The position numbers and the translations under genes are program-made. Below the pieces are notes generated by a model that saw only the letters and a list, made by a program, of their open reading frames with translations, did not search any database and was not told the origin of the DNA. Below, one piece after another: positions 8,659-17,634 of a DNA stretch of 64,000 bases. Numbering within the stretch: the stretch's first letter is position 1; each line of letters starts with the position of its first letter. The DNA is from Clostridium beijerinckii HUN142 (GTDB taxonomy: Bacteria; Bacillota; Clostridia; Clostridiales; Clostridiaceae), in contig NZ_JHXK01000018.1 of the NCBI RefSeq assembly GCF_000621745.1, positions 62,001 to 126,000 on the forward strand, given 5' to 3'.

Positions 8659-9690
8659 TTATTTTTTTTCTTCTTTGCCATCTTCAGTTGAGTATTTAGG
8701 TAACTTTTGTTGGTTTCCTGCATTATTTATAGCTATAGGTATATTGTGTTCATATATAAATTTATTTGTTTTAGTAAGCTCCCCATATTTTAAAGCTTGT
8801 CCGTTAATTGTTATTAATGTTTTCTTACTTAAATCTAACATTTGATTATCTAATGCATATTCAAATATCTCTACTATAGCCTCATCAACATCCTTGTTTA
8901 AAACATCAATATTTCCTACAAGTTCTTTTCCTTTGTCCGTAGGTGAATAGACATATATAACTTTATTAAATTTATTAATATTAATCTTTATATTAGAAGT
9001 TGTTTCTATAACTATTATGCTCTGTGTTGTCCTATATTCAATAGTTATACCGCTGCCAATCAATATTAATATAAATAGCAATATAGAGATATGTATTTTA
9101 TAGCCTCTAACCCCTTTCTTCTCTTTTCCTTCACATATATCTCCAACATTTGATTTACTAGAAGTTTTTATCTTTAAAAATTCTCCTTTTGAAGTTAATA
9201 TATATGCTGAATTTTTAGAAGCTTTTATTACTATTCCTTTATATAATTGTTGATTTTTACTGGAAATACCCACCACTTGATTATCTTCTTTTAATTTTAT
9301 TCTTAGATAATCTTGAATAAATCTATAATTGGAATTAGTTATTATAATACAATAAGCTATTATGTGGTCCCTAAATTTATTTATAATTTCAGATTTTATC
9401 CTAGTTAATTTACTTATCTTAACTATAGGTAAAACTCTTTTTTCATTGATTATTCTTAGTAAATCCTCATGACCAGCTATATAATAGGCTATATTTAAAG
9501 CTATATTTCTATCAACTTCTTTAATTGGAAAGTTTACCAAATCCTTAAGTAAAACATTATATGAACTTAATTCATTTATAAATAAAGATATCTGTTTCTT
9601 TCTAATATCTTCTGCCGTATCTCCTATCAAGAACATCGATGGCATAGATGAAAATACATACTTGTCTTTACTAAAGCCTAAATTTTCCAT
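8659..9690 (-). CDS. Anti-sigma-I (RsgI-like) membrane protein with an N-terminal SigI C-domain-like region
   Basis: 343 residues in four parts. Residues about 20-130 resemble the C-terminal DNA-binding half of sigma-I: RVLPIVKISKLTRIKSEI and YCIIITNSNYRFIQDYL match the SigI pattern of RLPI, a helix-turn-helix, then a GDYPYLKDYL-like end. Residues 151-174 (KGIVIKASKN, AYILTSKGEFLKI) are the RsgI N-terminal sigma-binding module. A transmembrane helix follows at about 199-217. An outer domain (220-320) has the RsgI-type pattern NKFNKVIYVYSP and DVDEAIVEIFEYAL. SigI region 2 (core-polymerase binding) is absent, so it should not act as a sigma factor. No sigI or carbohydrate-binding domain is adjacent. 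The domain reading is by eye; the function, probably regulatory and envelope-sensing, is inference. Confidence 0.7.
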   Translation of the reverse strand: MENLGFSKDKYVFSSMPSMFLIGDTAEDIRKKQISLFINELSSYNVLLKDLVNFPIKEVDRNIALNIAYYIAGHEDLLRIINEKRVLPIVKISKLTRIKSEIINKFRDHIIAYCIIITNSNYRFIQDYLRIKLKEDNQVVGISSKNQQLYKGIVIKASKNSAYILTSKGEFLKIKTSSKSNVGDICEGKEKKGVRGYKIHISILLFILILIGSGITIEYRTTQSIIVIETTSNIKININKFNKVIYVYSPTDKGKELVGNIDVLNKDVDEAIVEIFEYALDNQMLDLSKKTLITINGQALKYGELTKTNKFIYEHNIPIAINNAGNQQKLPKYSTEDGKEEKK

Positions 9691-9826
9691 AAACTTAACA
9701 CCTCTTTAAAAGATTAACCCTTTGTATAAGTTCTTCATACTATGATATTATAGCATATAAAGCTATTTATCTATAAAATTTTCTTTATCTAAATTTAATT
9801 TAAAAGCAATATTTTGGAGATTATTA

Positions 9827-9997
9827 ATGAGAGGAAAAATTATATATGTAGATTTTGTAAAAAAACGTAGAATAACTTTTATACATTTTCATGTAAATAG
9901 ATTTATCTCTTGGTTTAACATTAAGTTTTATATTAAAACTAAAACCCGTTCCGTAGATAACATGTCCTCAAGTAGACGTAGACGTATTTTAAATTAG
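9827..9997 (+). CDS. Short basic hypothetical protein (56 aa)
   Basis: An ATG-to-TAG frame of 56 codons with GGAGA seven bases upstream. The product is very basic: an N-terminal KKRR and a C-terminal SSSRRRRILN, with an aromatic-rich middle (FIHFHVNRFISWFNIKFY). Nothing recognisable. It lies about 75 bases upstream of ispF in the same direction, so it could share a transcript. The ribosome site is the main support; it could be a chance frame. Confidence 0.4.
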   Translation: MRGKIIYVDFVKKRRITFIHFHVNRFISWFNIKFYIKTKTRSVDNMSSSRRRRILN

Positions 9998-10073
9998 AAT
10001 AATTATTTATATAAAAAGCCTTATAATATGTTAAAATAGTAAAATAACAAAACATATACAATGAGGTGATTAT

Positions 10074-10553
10074 ATGAGAATTGGATTAGGGTATGATGTT
10101 CATAGATTAGTTGAAAATAGAAAATTAATTTTAGGAGGAGTAGAAATTCCATATGAGAAAGGGCTACTAGGTCATTCAGATGCGGATGTTCTTATCCACG
10201 CTATAATAGACTCTTTATTGGGCGCATGTGCTCTTGGCGATATAGGCAAGCATTTTCCTGATACAGATAGCAGATTCAGCGGCATATCCAGTATCATACT
10301 TCTTGAAGAAACAGGTAAATTGCTTTTTGAGTCTGGCTATGCCATAAACAACATAGACGCTACAATAATAGCTCAAAAACCAAAAATGCTACCTCATATT
10401 GAAAATATGAGAAAGAATATTTCAATTGCTCTGAATATAGATATCAATAAAATCAATATTAAGGCTACTACCGAAGAGGGCCTTGGCTTTACTGGCGAAA
10501 TGCTTGGAATTTCTTCTCAAAGTATATCTTCTGTTGAAAGTATAAACCTTTAG
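10074..10553 (+). CDS. ispF: 2-C-methyl-D-erythritol 2,4-cyclodiphosphate synthase
   Basis: A 159-residue MEP-pathway enzyme that cyclises CDP-methylerythritol 2-phosphate to MEcPP with release of CMP, a step towards isoprenoids. The metal-binding DVH motif is in [12 protein letters not shown] at the N-terminus. The second signature [19 protein letters not shown] follows, and the C-terminus has [18 protein letters not shown]. Length is typical. The GAGGTGAT ribosome site is strong. It is not fused to or beside ispD here and appears monocistronic. Confidence 0.97.
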   Translation: MRIGLGYDVHRLVENRKLILGGVEIPYEKGLLGHSDADVLIHAIIDSLLGACALGDIGKHFPDTDSRFSGISSIILLEETGKLLFESGYAINNIDATIIAQKPKMLPHIENMRKNISIALNIDINKINIKATTEEGLGFTGEMLGISSQSISSVESINL

Positions 10554-10595
10554 AAATATACTATTCAAAAGTTATAATGATTTATAAGTAAAAAG

Positions 10596-10637
10596 GGAGC
10601 TATCATTAGCAGATTAAAATCTTCTAATGATAGCTCC
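10596..10637. terminator. Terminator between ispF and the convergent unknown gene
   Basis: A perfect 14-bp stem (10596-10609 with 10624-10637). The T-run is on the minus-strand side, so it best serves the leftward gene at 10660-11415, and may also stop ispF transcription. Confidence 0.7.
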
Positions 10638-10659
10638 TCAAATTATATATATTAATCTG

Positions 10660-11415
10660 CTAAAATACTTCACTTAATTTTTTTAGTAGAATATCTCTGA
10701 ATACTTCTCCTTTGTCTGGATCATTTATTGCATTCTTGCAGATATCTCCCCATTCATTAATAGACATACCTATTCTCTTTTCTAATTCTTCTTCTGTATT
10801 TGTTAATAACGAAGATGAAATTACAAATTCACCAAGCTCCTCTGGAGTCTTGAAAATTTTTATATATAAAAATTCTGTATTATCCCCCATCCACTTCTTG
10901 TTAAACTCTGCAGGGAATCTATCTAATCTAGCTTGAGCCTTTTCAGCTGGAAGATTCCATAAACTACTTAGAAAATCATAGTCTCTCCTCATATTACTTG
11001 CAACTTCTTTGTCTATTTTATTTAGTTTTTCTCCCTCACGAATGATCTTATCAACAGTTAAATGTGGAATCCTAGTAATTAATTTTTCTTTTCCATATAT
11101 CCACTTATAAAAAGCTTCCTGCAAGAACGAATATTGAAGATAACCAATCAAACACTTTCTATTAGGGAAATATCCCCATATATTATTTATACCATTATTG
11201 TTTCCAAATATAAGGGTATGAAAATAAATACTTCTTTCTGTTGGTGGTTTCTGCATAAACATATGTCCTCTTATTGTCTTGTTCCTACTGATAACGTTTT
11301 CCCAATAATTAAATGAATTATAAACTTCCCACACTTTACTCACCTTCCCAACTAATATTTTATAAAATATATTATTAATAGTTATCTTTTGTTCTCTAAT
11401 TATATTATAACTCAT
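10660..11415 (-). CDS. Hypothetical protein, 251 aa
   Basis: I do not recognise this protein. It is a soluble-looking, mixed-charge, aromatic-rich sequence (for example FNYWENVISRN, NNIWGYFPNRK, LWNLPAEKAQARLDRFP). There is no signal peptide or membrane segment. The C-terminal third is helical and acidic (TEEELEKRIGMSINEWGD). The start is uncertain: only a weak GAG lies upstream of the ATG at 11415, and there is no better internal ATG near the N-terminus. It is flanked by ispF (convergent) and the HNH gene (divergent), so it is probably its own unit. Confidence 0.7.
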   Translation of the reverse strand: MSYNIIREQKITINNIFYKILVGKVSKVWEVYNSFNYWENVISRNKTIRGHMFMQKPPTERSIYFHTLIFGNNNGINNIWGYFPNRKCLIGYLQYSFLQEAFYKWIYGKEKLITRIPHLTVDKIIREGEKLNKIDKEVASNMRRDYDFLSSLWNLPAEKAQARLDRFPAEFNKKWMGDNTEFLYIKIFKTPEELGEFVISSSLLTNTEEELEKRIGMSINEWGDICKNAINDPDKGEVFRDILLKKLSEVF

Positions 11416-11685
11416 TTATCTCATAATTGTTTATTCTTGGATAAATTTGTTTAATATATACACATTAATATATTATCCCCATTTTATTATTTTATTACAA
11501 AATTTTAGACTTTTATTATAGATATTCAAATTGATATTTCTTATTTATTACTTTATAATATTAAATGTCAAGTTATTTACAGTTATCATATTATTATATT
11601 AAGAATTCTATTATTTTTTTAATTTAAATAAATTTTAATAATTAATATATTTTTATATAGGGTAGATTCTAAGGAGGATTAAACA

Positions 11686-12090
11686 TTGTCTTTATGTGAA
11701 ATATGTAATGCCGAAGCTGATATACATCATATTGTTCACAGAAGTGAAGGTGGCTTTGATATAGAACTAAATTATAAATATTTATGTCCTTCCCATCATA
11801 GAGGAAAATATGGTCCCCACCAATCCAAAGAAGTTGATTATAGATATAAGTTAGATCTTCAAAATAAATTATACGATATGCTAAAAAAAGACTATTATTC
11901 TTTTAAGGAACTAGCATTAGAATTAAATATACCTAGAAACACTCTTAAAAGAATTACAAGAAACTTAAAGCTTTATAAAGAAGGTTATAAAAAATCAGAA
12001 GTAATATTTAAAATAATGGGTGAAAAATTTTACTCTGAAGAAATGATTGTTAACTTAACTTTAGACAAATTGATTGAAGACAATTATTAA
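11686..12090 (+). CDS. HNH-type protein with C-terminal helix-turn-helix
   Basis: 134 residues, start TTG at 11686, chosen because a perfect AAGGAGG (11671-11677) lies eight bases upstream. The N-terminus reads as a compact zinc HNH fold: CEIC (residues 4-7), DIHHIVHRSEGG (13-24), a central Asn (NYKYL) and CPSHH (34-38). Residues about 75-92 (FKELALELNIPRNTLKRI) look like a helix-turn-helix, an unusual partner for HNH. Known HNH proteins are nucleases; the DNA-binding segment suggests site-directed binding. No phage or restriction genes adjoin it. Nuclease activity is inference. Confidence 0.75.
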   Translation: MSLCEICNAEADIHHIVHRSEGGFDIELNYKYLCPSHHRGKYGPHQSKEVDYRYKLDLQNKLYDMLKKDYYSFKELALELNIPRNTLKRITRNLKLYKEGYKKSEVIFKIMGEKFYSEEMIVNLTLDKLIEDNY

Positions 12091-12135
12091 CTTATTATGT
12101 TTATATAATTAAATTTATCTTAGTAATCATGTGTA

Positions 12136-12195
12136 AATTAAAATAACAAATATCTAAAACAAGCTTTTTGGTTTTAGATATTTGTTATTTTAATT
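12136..12195. terminator. 25-bp perfect hairpin between the HNH gene and tRNA genes
   Basis: Arms 12136-12160 and 12171-12195 are exact inverted repeats with a 10-nt loop and A/T tracts on both ends. It can terminate both the HNH gene and the leftward tRNA transcript. Confidence 0.8.
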
Positions 12196-12213
12196 CAAGC
12201 TTTATATTCTTAC

Positions 12214-12288
12214 TGGAGCGGAAAACGGGGCTCGAACCCGCAACGTCCACCTTGGGAAGGTGACACTCTACCATTGAGTCATTCCCGC
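12214..12288 (-). tRNA. tRNA-Gly (anticodon CCC)
   Basis: A full cloverleaf on the minus strand. The acceptor is GCGGGAA with matching TTTCCGC, the T arm contains GGTTCGAACCC, the anticodon loop is TTCCCAA giving CCC, and the CCA end is encoded. It lies four bases from the tRNA-Leu gene, so the two are probably co-transcribed. Confidence 0.93.
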
Positions 12289-12292
12289 TTAT

Positions 12293-12378
12293 TGGTGCAG
12301 ATGAAGGGAGTCGAACCCTTACACCGAAAGGCGCTAGATCCTAAGTCTAGTGCGTCTGCCAATTCCGCCACATCCGCC
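12293..12378 (-). tRNA. tRNA-Leu (anticodon TAG)
   Basis: An 86-base class II tRNA on the minus strand. It begins GGCGGATG and has a five-base anticodon stem with loop CTTAGGA (anticodon TAG), a long variable arm, a GGTTCGACTCC T arm and an encoded CCA. It is upstream of tRNA-Gly on the same strand. Confidence 0.94.
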
Positions 12379-12467
12379 TACCAATATTATACATCTATTC
12401 AATATATTAAATCAATATTAAATTTTATACATATGTGATAATCTTCCAGACGTATTTATATGATAAC

Positions 12468-14945
12468 CTACGATATATTATATCTTCCTAAATCATCCTC
12501 CGTACATTCTCCATCATCTTTTAGCTTAATATATTCTTTAATTTCTGTCATCTTCGAACACCCCCATCCAAAGTCTTTAGTTGATGTATCTACTTCTAAC
12601 TTTTCTAGCGGAGATACACTTAAATCAACAAAGTGTTCTGCCAGTGATAAATCTAAATCATTTGTCCCATAATTGCTAAATTCCAAATTAATTTCTTCCT
12701 CAGGTAATATTGATAATTCCTTTAATTCTTTCTCCAAGTCAAGATCTAGATTTCTTTCATATTGATTAATATCTCTTGAGTCTTCAAACTTATTTAATAA
12801 ATTCGTTTTTTCTAAGCTCTTATTCTTAGTGTCTAACTCTCCGCCCCCACTGGAATATGATTTTTCTTCACATGGATTATTTGCTTTTGAATTTTGTACA
12901 GATATATCGGTGTCCTTTGTTAAATCTTCTTCTTTGATTTTAAATTGATTAACTTTTTGCAGCAAATCATCTGCTCTATCTAGTAAAATATCAGAACTGC
13001 TGTTAACTTTCTCTGCAAGGCGTGCAAGCTGAACTGAGGAATTCGTTACTTGCTCCAAGGAATTTGATGTCTCTGTTATTTCTCCTGATAACTCATATAC
13101 AGTTTCAACAATTAAATCTTTGCTGTGATTAATATTATTAAACACACTATCTATATTAGATACTTTAGGTGCTATTTCTTTAACTAGCAGTGCTATTTCT
13201 GAAAATGAACTTGATGCATTATAAATCATTTCCTTCTGCTCATGCAACTCACTCTCCATATTTTTAGACTCTTCTACAAGTTTATTTATTATATTTATGA
13301 GTCTATTTATTATCTTATAAATATTCTGTGCAGACTCCTTACTTTTGTCTGAAAGCTTTTTCACTTCTAATGCTATTACGCTAAACCCTCGTCCTGCATC
13401 GCCTGCGCTAGCTGCTTCAATAGCTGCATTAAGTGCTAGAAGATTTATTTGTTCAGATATTCCATTGATAATATTTGTAATCCCATTAACATTTTTCATA
13501 TCACCTTGTATATACTCTATGCTAATTAAAAACTTTTCGAAACTATCATTAACACTTATAATTCCACCATTTAATTCTTCTATGTCTTTAGTTCCTTTTA
13601 AAGATTTATCATTGATTATTGCAATATCTTCATTAATTGAATGAACATTATTCTTAACTTCAGTTATATTTTCACCAAAGTTTTCAAGCTTAGTGCTTAT
13701 CTGTACAAAGTCATGGCTTTGTTTATTAGTATTATTAGAAACCTCTCCTATAGATGCTGATATTTCCTCTGTAAGAATTGATAGTTCTTCTGCAATTTGA
13801 TTTAATGATACAGAACCTTCTTTAACTATATTTGAATCCTCTCTTACTGCCTCTATCATTTTCCCTACTGATTCTTTAGCTTGGCTTACACTTAGGCATA
13901 TTTCACTTATTTCATCATTACCTTTAGTATATTTATCATCAACTTTAGTATAAAAATCACCTTTAGCAATACTATCTACATAATATTTTGCCCCAAGTAA
14001 CCTGTTTACAACTATAATTGTAAAGCCTATTATAATAGTTAATATTAGTAGCGTCATAATCACAGTCACTATAATATCAATGAAAGCTAAACTGTTTAAT
14101 GCACTTAGTAGGTCTTTTTCTTCTACTGTGATTCCTATGGCAAGACCTGTCTTCCCTATTGGGCTATATGATATATATCTTTCTTTACCCTCATAAGTAT
14201 ATTTTCCTGTTCCATATTGGGTCCCAATTGTCATACTTTTTCCTATGTTATTTAGATCTTGTAAATTTTCTTTATCAGAGGTCATATTGGTTATATTTTT
14301 ATTCTCATTTACCAAGCTCTCATCTTCTGAAACTATAAAATTACCATTACTATCTACAATTAATAAATTTCCTGTTTTCAAGAAATTAATTTCTTTATTT
14401 AGAGACGCAAAATCTTTGCAATCCTTTATCGATGTAATAATTCCTATAACACTATTTGAAGAATCCTTGATAGGTACTGAATATGATATGACTTTTTTCT
14501 TTGTGATTGGATCTATATATGGATTGGTTATTGAATTTTCACCATTTATTGATTTCATGAAACTTTGTGTTGTCTTTATTGATTTCTTATTTCCTAAAGT
14601 ATCTATTGAATTTCCATCTTTATTACTTATACTCATTTCTAATTGTCCAACTGTTTTCAATGCTGGTTTAAGTATTTGAATTTTTTCTTCTATCTGTACA
14701 TTCTTATCCGTTATTATCGGATTGCTTGCAATTACTTCAAGGTTCCTAATCTCACTTTTTATTTGATCATCTGCTCGTGATGCAGCAGTTTTCGTCATCT
14801 CTTCCATTACATTTAAGTTACTCTCTTTTAATGACTTACTTGCAAATCTATATCCTATTCCCGACAAAGCTATAAATGCAATTAATAACATTGGTATTAA
14901 GAACATAATAATTTTAACTTTTATACTTTTAATACTTCTATTCAT
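12468..14945 (-). CDS. Methyl-accepting chemotaxis protein with long acidic C-terminal tail
   Basis: 825 residues from the ATG at 14945, which has AGGAGG in front; an upstream in-frame ATG at 14987 would add 14 residues without a ribosome site. Order: transmembrane helix 1 (about 12-34), extracellular Cache-type sensor (to about 285), transmembrane helix 2 (about 290-320), HAMP, then the signalling coiled coil. The hairpin tip is [18 protein letters not shown] then [17 protein letters not shown], close to the consensus. After the signalling domain comes a tail of about 150 residues rich in Asp/Glu/Ser, ending in [20 protein letters not shown]. The tail is longer than usual and is not a CheR-binding pentapeptide. 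The ligand is unknown. Confidence 0.93.
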   Translation of the reverse strand: MNRSIKSIKVKIIMFLIPMLLIAFIALSGIGYRFASKSLKESNLNVMEEMTKTAASRADDQIKSEIRNLEVIASNPIITDKNVQIEEKIQILKPALKTVGQLEMSISNKDGNSIDTLGNKKSIKTTQSFMKSINGENSITNPYIDPITKKKVISYSVPIKDSSNSVIGIITSIKDCKDFASLNKEINFLKTGNLLIVDSNGNFIVSEDESLVNENKNITNMTSDKENLQDLNNIGKSMTIGTQYGTGKYTYEGKERYISYSPIGKTGLAIGITVEEKDLLSALNSLAFIDIIVTVIMTLLILTIIIGFTIIVVNRLLGAKYYVDSIAKGDFYTKVDDKYTKGNDEISEICLSVSQAKESVGKMIEAVREDSNIVKEGSVSLNQIAEELSILTEEISASIGEVSNNTNKQSHDFVQISTKLENFGENITEVKNNVHSINEDIAIINDKSLKGTKDIEELNGGIISVNDSFEKFLISIEYIQGDMKNVNGITNIINGISEQINLLALNAAIEAASAGDAGRGFSVIALEVKKLSDKSKESAQNIYKIINRLINIINKLVEESKNMESELHEQKEMIYNASSSFSEIALLVKEIAPKVSNIDSVFNNINHSKDLIVETVYELSGEITETSNSLEQVTNSSVQLARLAEKVNSSSDILLDRADDLLQKVNQFKIKEEDLTKDTDISVQNSKANNPCEEKSYSSGGGELDTKNKSLEKTNLLNKFEDSRDINQYERNLDLDLEKELKELSILPEEEINLEFSNYGTNDLDLSLAEHFVDLSVSPLEKLEVDTSTKDFGWGCSKMTEIKEYIKLKDDGECTEDDLGRYNIS

Positions 14946-15099
14946 CTCTACCTCCTGAAAAAATACTAAATACAACCTAATATACATAAATTTTATTTGA
15001 TTTTAATAAATTCTAGGTTAAGGCCTTATTATAATTTTGTTAAAATATCCAATATATTCTGAAAATCTTAGTATCTTTTGTGTTTTTTTTGTTAATTAG

Positions 15100-15128
15100 T
15101 TGACATCTAAAAATCATGTGCTTATAAT
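15100..15128 (+). promoter_or_regulatory. Promoter of the thrS T-box transcript
   Basis: Consensus TTGACA (15100-15105), a 17-base spacer, then TATAAT (15123-15128), placed just upstream of the T-box leader. Confidence 0.85.
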
Positions 15129-15149
15129 TAAGGATATTAATATAATAAA

Positions 15150-15437
15150 TAAACACGTTGATGAGGACAGTAAGCTAAAATCTTATTTTTCAGAGAGAGA
15201 ATATGTTGGTGCGATTATTCTTATATAAATTTAGACTGAAAACCACCTCTGAGTGGCCCTAATAAAGCCCGTAATTATCACGTTACGATAAATTCAAGTG
15301 ACCTATTTAACTGATTTTTTTTAAAAGGTTTTTAATGTTTATTTTATTTGACCTATTTTAATCAGTTTGTTTTAGGTAATTAGAGTGGAACCACGGATAT
15401 TACTTCGTCTCTATTTTTAGAGATGAGGTTTTTTTGT
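15150..15437 (+). ncRNA. T-box leader of thrS (tRNA-Thr sensing)
   Basis: A T-box riboswitch leader. The conserved T-box AGAGTGGAACCACGG is at 15382-15396. It is followed by a terminator stem (about 15402-15431) and a run of seven Ts. The Stem I features include CAGAGAGAGAA and a GTTGGTG loop. The likely specifier is ACC (15242-15244) in the context GAAAACCACCTCTGAG, which reads as threonine and fits the gene downstream. Uncharged tRNA-Thr should stabilise the antiterminator and switch thrS on. Confidence 0.92.
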
Positions 15438-15545
15438 TTGCAAAAATGCATGATTTTAGTAATAAATTTTCTTAAAAATATTAATTATTAAAATTTAACA
15501 ATTCACAGAAACAAAATTGTTTTAAATTTGAAAGGAGTCTTAATA

Positions 15546-17477
15546 ATGATAAAAGTAACTTTAAAAGATGGATCAATTAAAGAATTCGAAGCTGGTTTAT
15601 CTATTTATGAAATTGCCAAATCAATTAGTGAAGGTTTAGCTAGAAATGCCTGCTGCGGTATAGTTAATGGAAAGGTTGAAGATCTTAGAAAAGAAATAAA
15701 TGAGGATGTTGAATTAGGCATATGCACATTTGACTCTCAAGAAGGTAAAGATGCACTAAGACATAGTATATCTCACGTTTTAGCTTATGCCGTAAAAAGA
15801 TTATTTCCTGAAACAAAGTTGGCTATAGGGCCTTCAATTGCAACTGGCTTCTACTATGATTTTGATAGAGAAAATGCTTTCACTGCTGCAGACTTAGAAA
15901 AGCTTGAAGCAGAAATGCAAAAAATAATTAAAGAAAATCCAGAAATATCTAGATTTGAACTTCCAAGAAATGAAGCTTTAGAATTAATGAAGGATGAACC
16001 TTACAAAGTGGAATTAATAAATGATCTTCCTGAAAATGAGATAATCTCATTCTATAAAATGGGAGATTTCACAGACTTATGTGCTGGTCCTCACCTTATA
16101 TCAATAAAATCAGTTAAAGCAATTAAACTTATTAGAAGTGCTGGTGCTTACTGGAAGGGTAATGAAAAAAATAAGATGCTTACAAGAATCTATGGTACTG
16201 CTTTCTTAAAGAAATCAGACTTAGATGCTTTCCTAGAAGCTTTAGAAGAGGCTAAAAAGAGAGATCACAATAAACTTGGTAGAGAATTAAAACTATTTAC
16301 AACTGATGAAAATGTAGGTCAAGGACTTCCATTATTAATGCCTAAAGGAGCAAAAATAGTTCAGCTTCTTCAAAGATGGGTTGAAGATGAAGAAGAAAAA
16401 AGAGGTTATCTTTTAACTAAGACTCCACTTATGGCTAAAAGCGATTTGTATAAGATTTCTGGTCACTGGGATCATTACAAAGACGGTATGTTTGTATTAG
16501 GTGATGAAGAAAAGGACGATGAAGTATTTGCTTTAAGACCAATGACTTGCCCATTCCAATATACAATTTATAATGCTGAACAACACAGTTATAGAGATCT
16601 TCCACTCAGATACGGTGAAACTTCTACTTTATTTAGAAATGAAGCTTCAGGTGAAATGCATGGTCTTATAAGAGTTAGACAATTCACTTTAGCTGATGGT
16701 CATTTAGTTGTGACACCTGAACAATTAGAAGAAGAATTTAAGGGCGTTCTTGAATTAATTCAATATTTAATGGGAACTTTAGGAATCGCTGAAAAGATAA
16801 CTTATAGATTCTCTAAATGGGATCCAAATAATACTGAAAAATATATCAATGATCCTGATGCTTGGAATAAAACTCAAGATACAATGAGAAATATCCTAGA
16901 TCACTTAAATATTAATTATGTTGAAGCTGATGATGAGGCTGCCTTCTATGGTCCAAAGCTTGATTTACAATTTAGAAATGTTCATGGTAAAGAAGATACT
17001 TTGTTCACAGTTCAAATTGACTTTGCTTTAGCTGAAAGATTTGATATGAGCTATGTAGATAAAGACGGAGAAAAGAAACGTCCTTATATAATCCATAGAT
17101 CATCAATTGGATGTTATGAAAGAACTTTAGCTATGCTTATAGAAGAATATGCTGGTGCTTTCCCAACATGGTTATCTCCAGTTCAAGCCAAAGTGTTACC
17201 AATCTCTGATAAGTACAATGATTATGCTGAAGCAGTTACAAAAGCCTTAAAGAATAAAGGTATTAGAGTTGAAACTGATTATAGAGCTGAAAAAATTGGT
17301 TATAAGATTAGAGAAGCTAGACTTGAAAGAACTCCTTACATTTTAGTTGTTGGAGAAAAAGAAGCTGCTAATAATGAAGTATCTGTAAGAAGCAGAAAGA
17401 ATGACGATGAAGGCGCTGTTAAATTAGATGCGTTTATCGAGAGAATCGTTAAAGAAATAGAGAATAAAGAACTATAA
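15546..17477 (+). CDS. thrS: Threonyl-tRNA synthetase
   Basis: 643 residues from the ATG at 15546, which has AAAGGAG nine bases before it; an upstream in-frame ATG at 15528 lies ahead of this ribosome site. Order: N-terminal TGS domain (IKVTLKDGSIKEFEAG), editing domain with HSISHVLAYAVKRLFP, class II catalytic core with zinc-site Cys in RPMTCPFQY and HGLIRVRQFTLADGH, and a C-terminal anticodon-binding domain. It charges tRNA-Thr in the cytoplasm. Length is normal. Expression is controlled by the T-box leader, and a hairpin follows the stop. Confidence 0.98.
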   Translation: MIKVTLKDGSIKEFEAGLSIYEIAKSISEGLARNACCGIVNGKVEDLRKEINEDVELGICTFDSQEGKDALRHSISHVLAYAVKRLFPETKLAIGPSIATGFYYDFDRENAFTAADLEKLEAEMQKIIKENPEISRFELPRNEALELMKDEPYKVELINDLPENEIISFYKMGDFTDLCAGPHLISIKSVKAIKLIRSAGAYWKGNEKNKMLTRIYGTAFLKKSDLDAFLEALEEAKKRDHNKLGRELKLFTTDENVGQGLPLLMPKGAKIVQLLQRWVEDEEEKRGYLLTKTPLMAKSDLYKISGHWDHYKDGMFVLGDEEKDDEVFALRPMTCPFQYTIYNAEQHSYRDLPLRYGETSTLFRNEASGEMHGLIRVRQFTLADGHLVVTPEQLEEEFKGVLELIQYLMGTLGIAEKITYRFSKWDPNNTEKYINDPDAWNKTQDTMRNILDHLNINYVEADDEAAFYGPKLDLQFRNVHGKEDTLFTVQIDFALAERFDMSYVDKDGEKKRPYIIHRSSIGCYERTLAMLIEEYAGAFPTWLSPVQAKVLPISDKYNDYAEAVTKALKNKGIRVETDYRAEKIGYKIREARLERTPYILVVGEKEAANNEVSVRSRKNDDEGAVKLDAFIERIVKEIENKEL

Positions 17478-17489
17478 AATTTATATAAA

Positions 17490-17531
17490 AAATGAGGATG
17501 CTCTTGTAAATAAGGCATCCTCATTTTTTTA
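17490..17531 (+). terminator. thrS terminator
   Basis: An 11- to 12-bp stem (AATGAGGATGC with GCATCCTCATT) followed by a run of Ts, 13 bases after the thrS stop. Confidence 0.9.
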
Positions 17532-17634
17532 AGTTTGTATAATTTTTTTCCAAGTAAGATTTACAGACTTATACTCTTTCCCTAGAATAATATAACACTC
17601 AGTAAATCCTAATTACATATCTGCAATTAACCTT

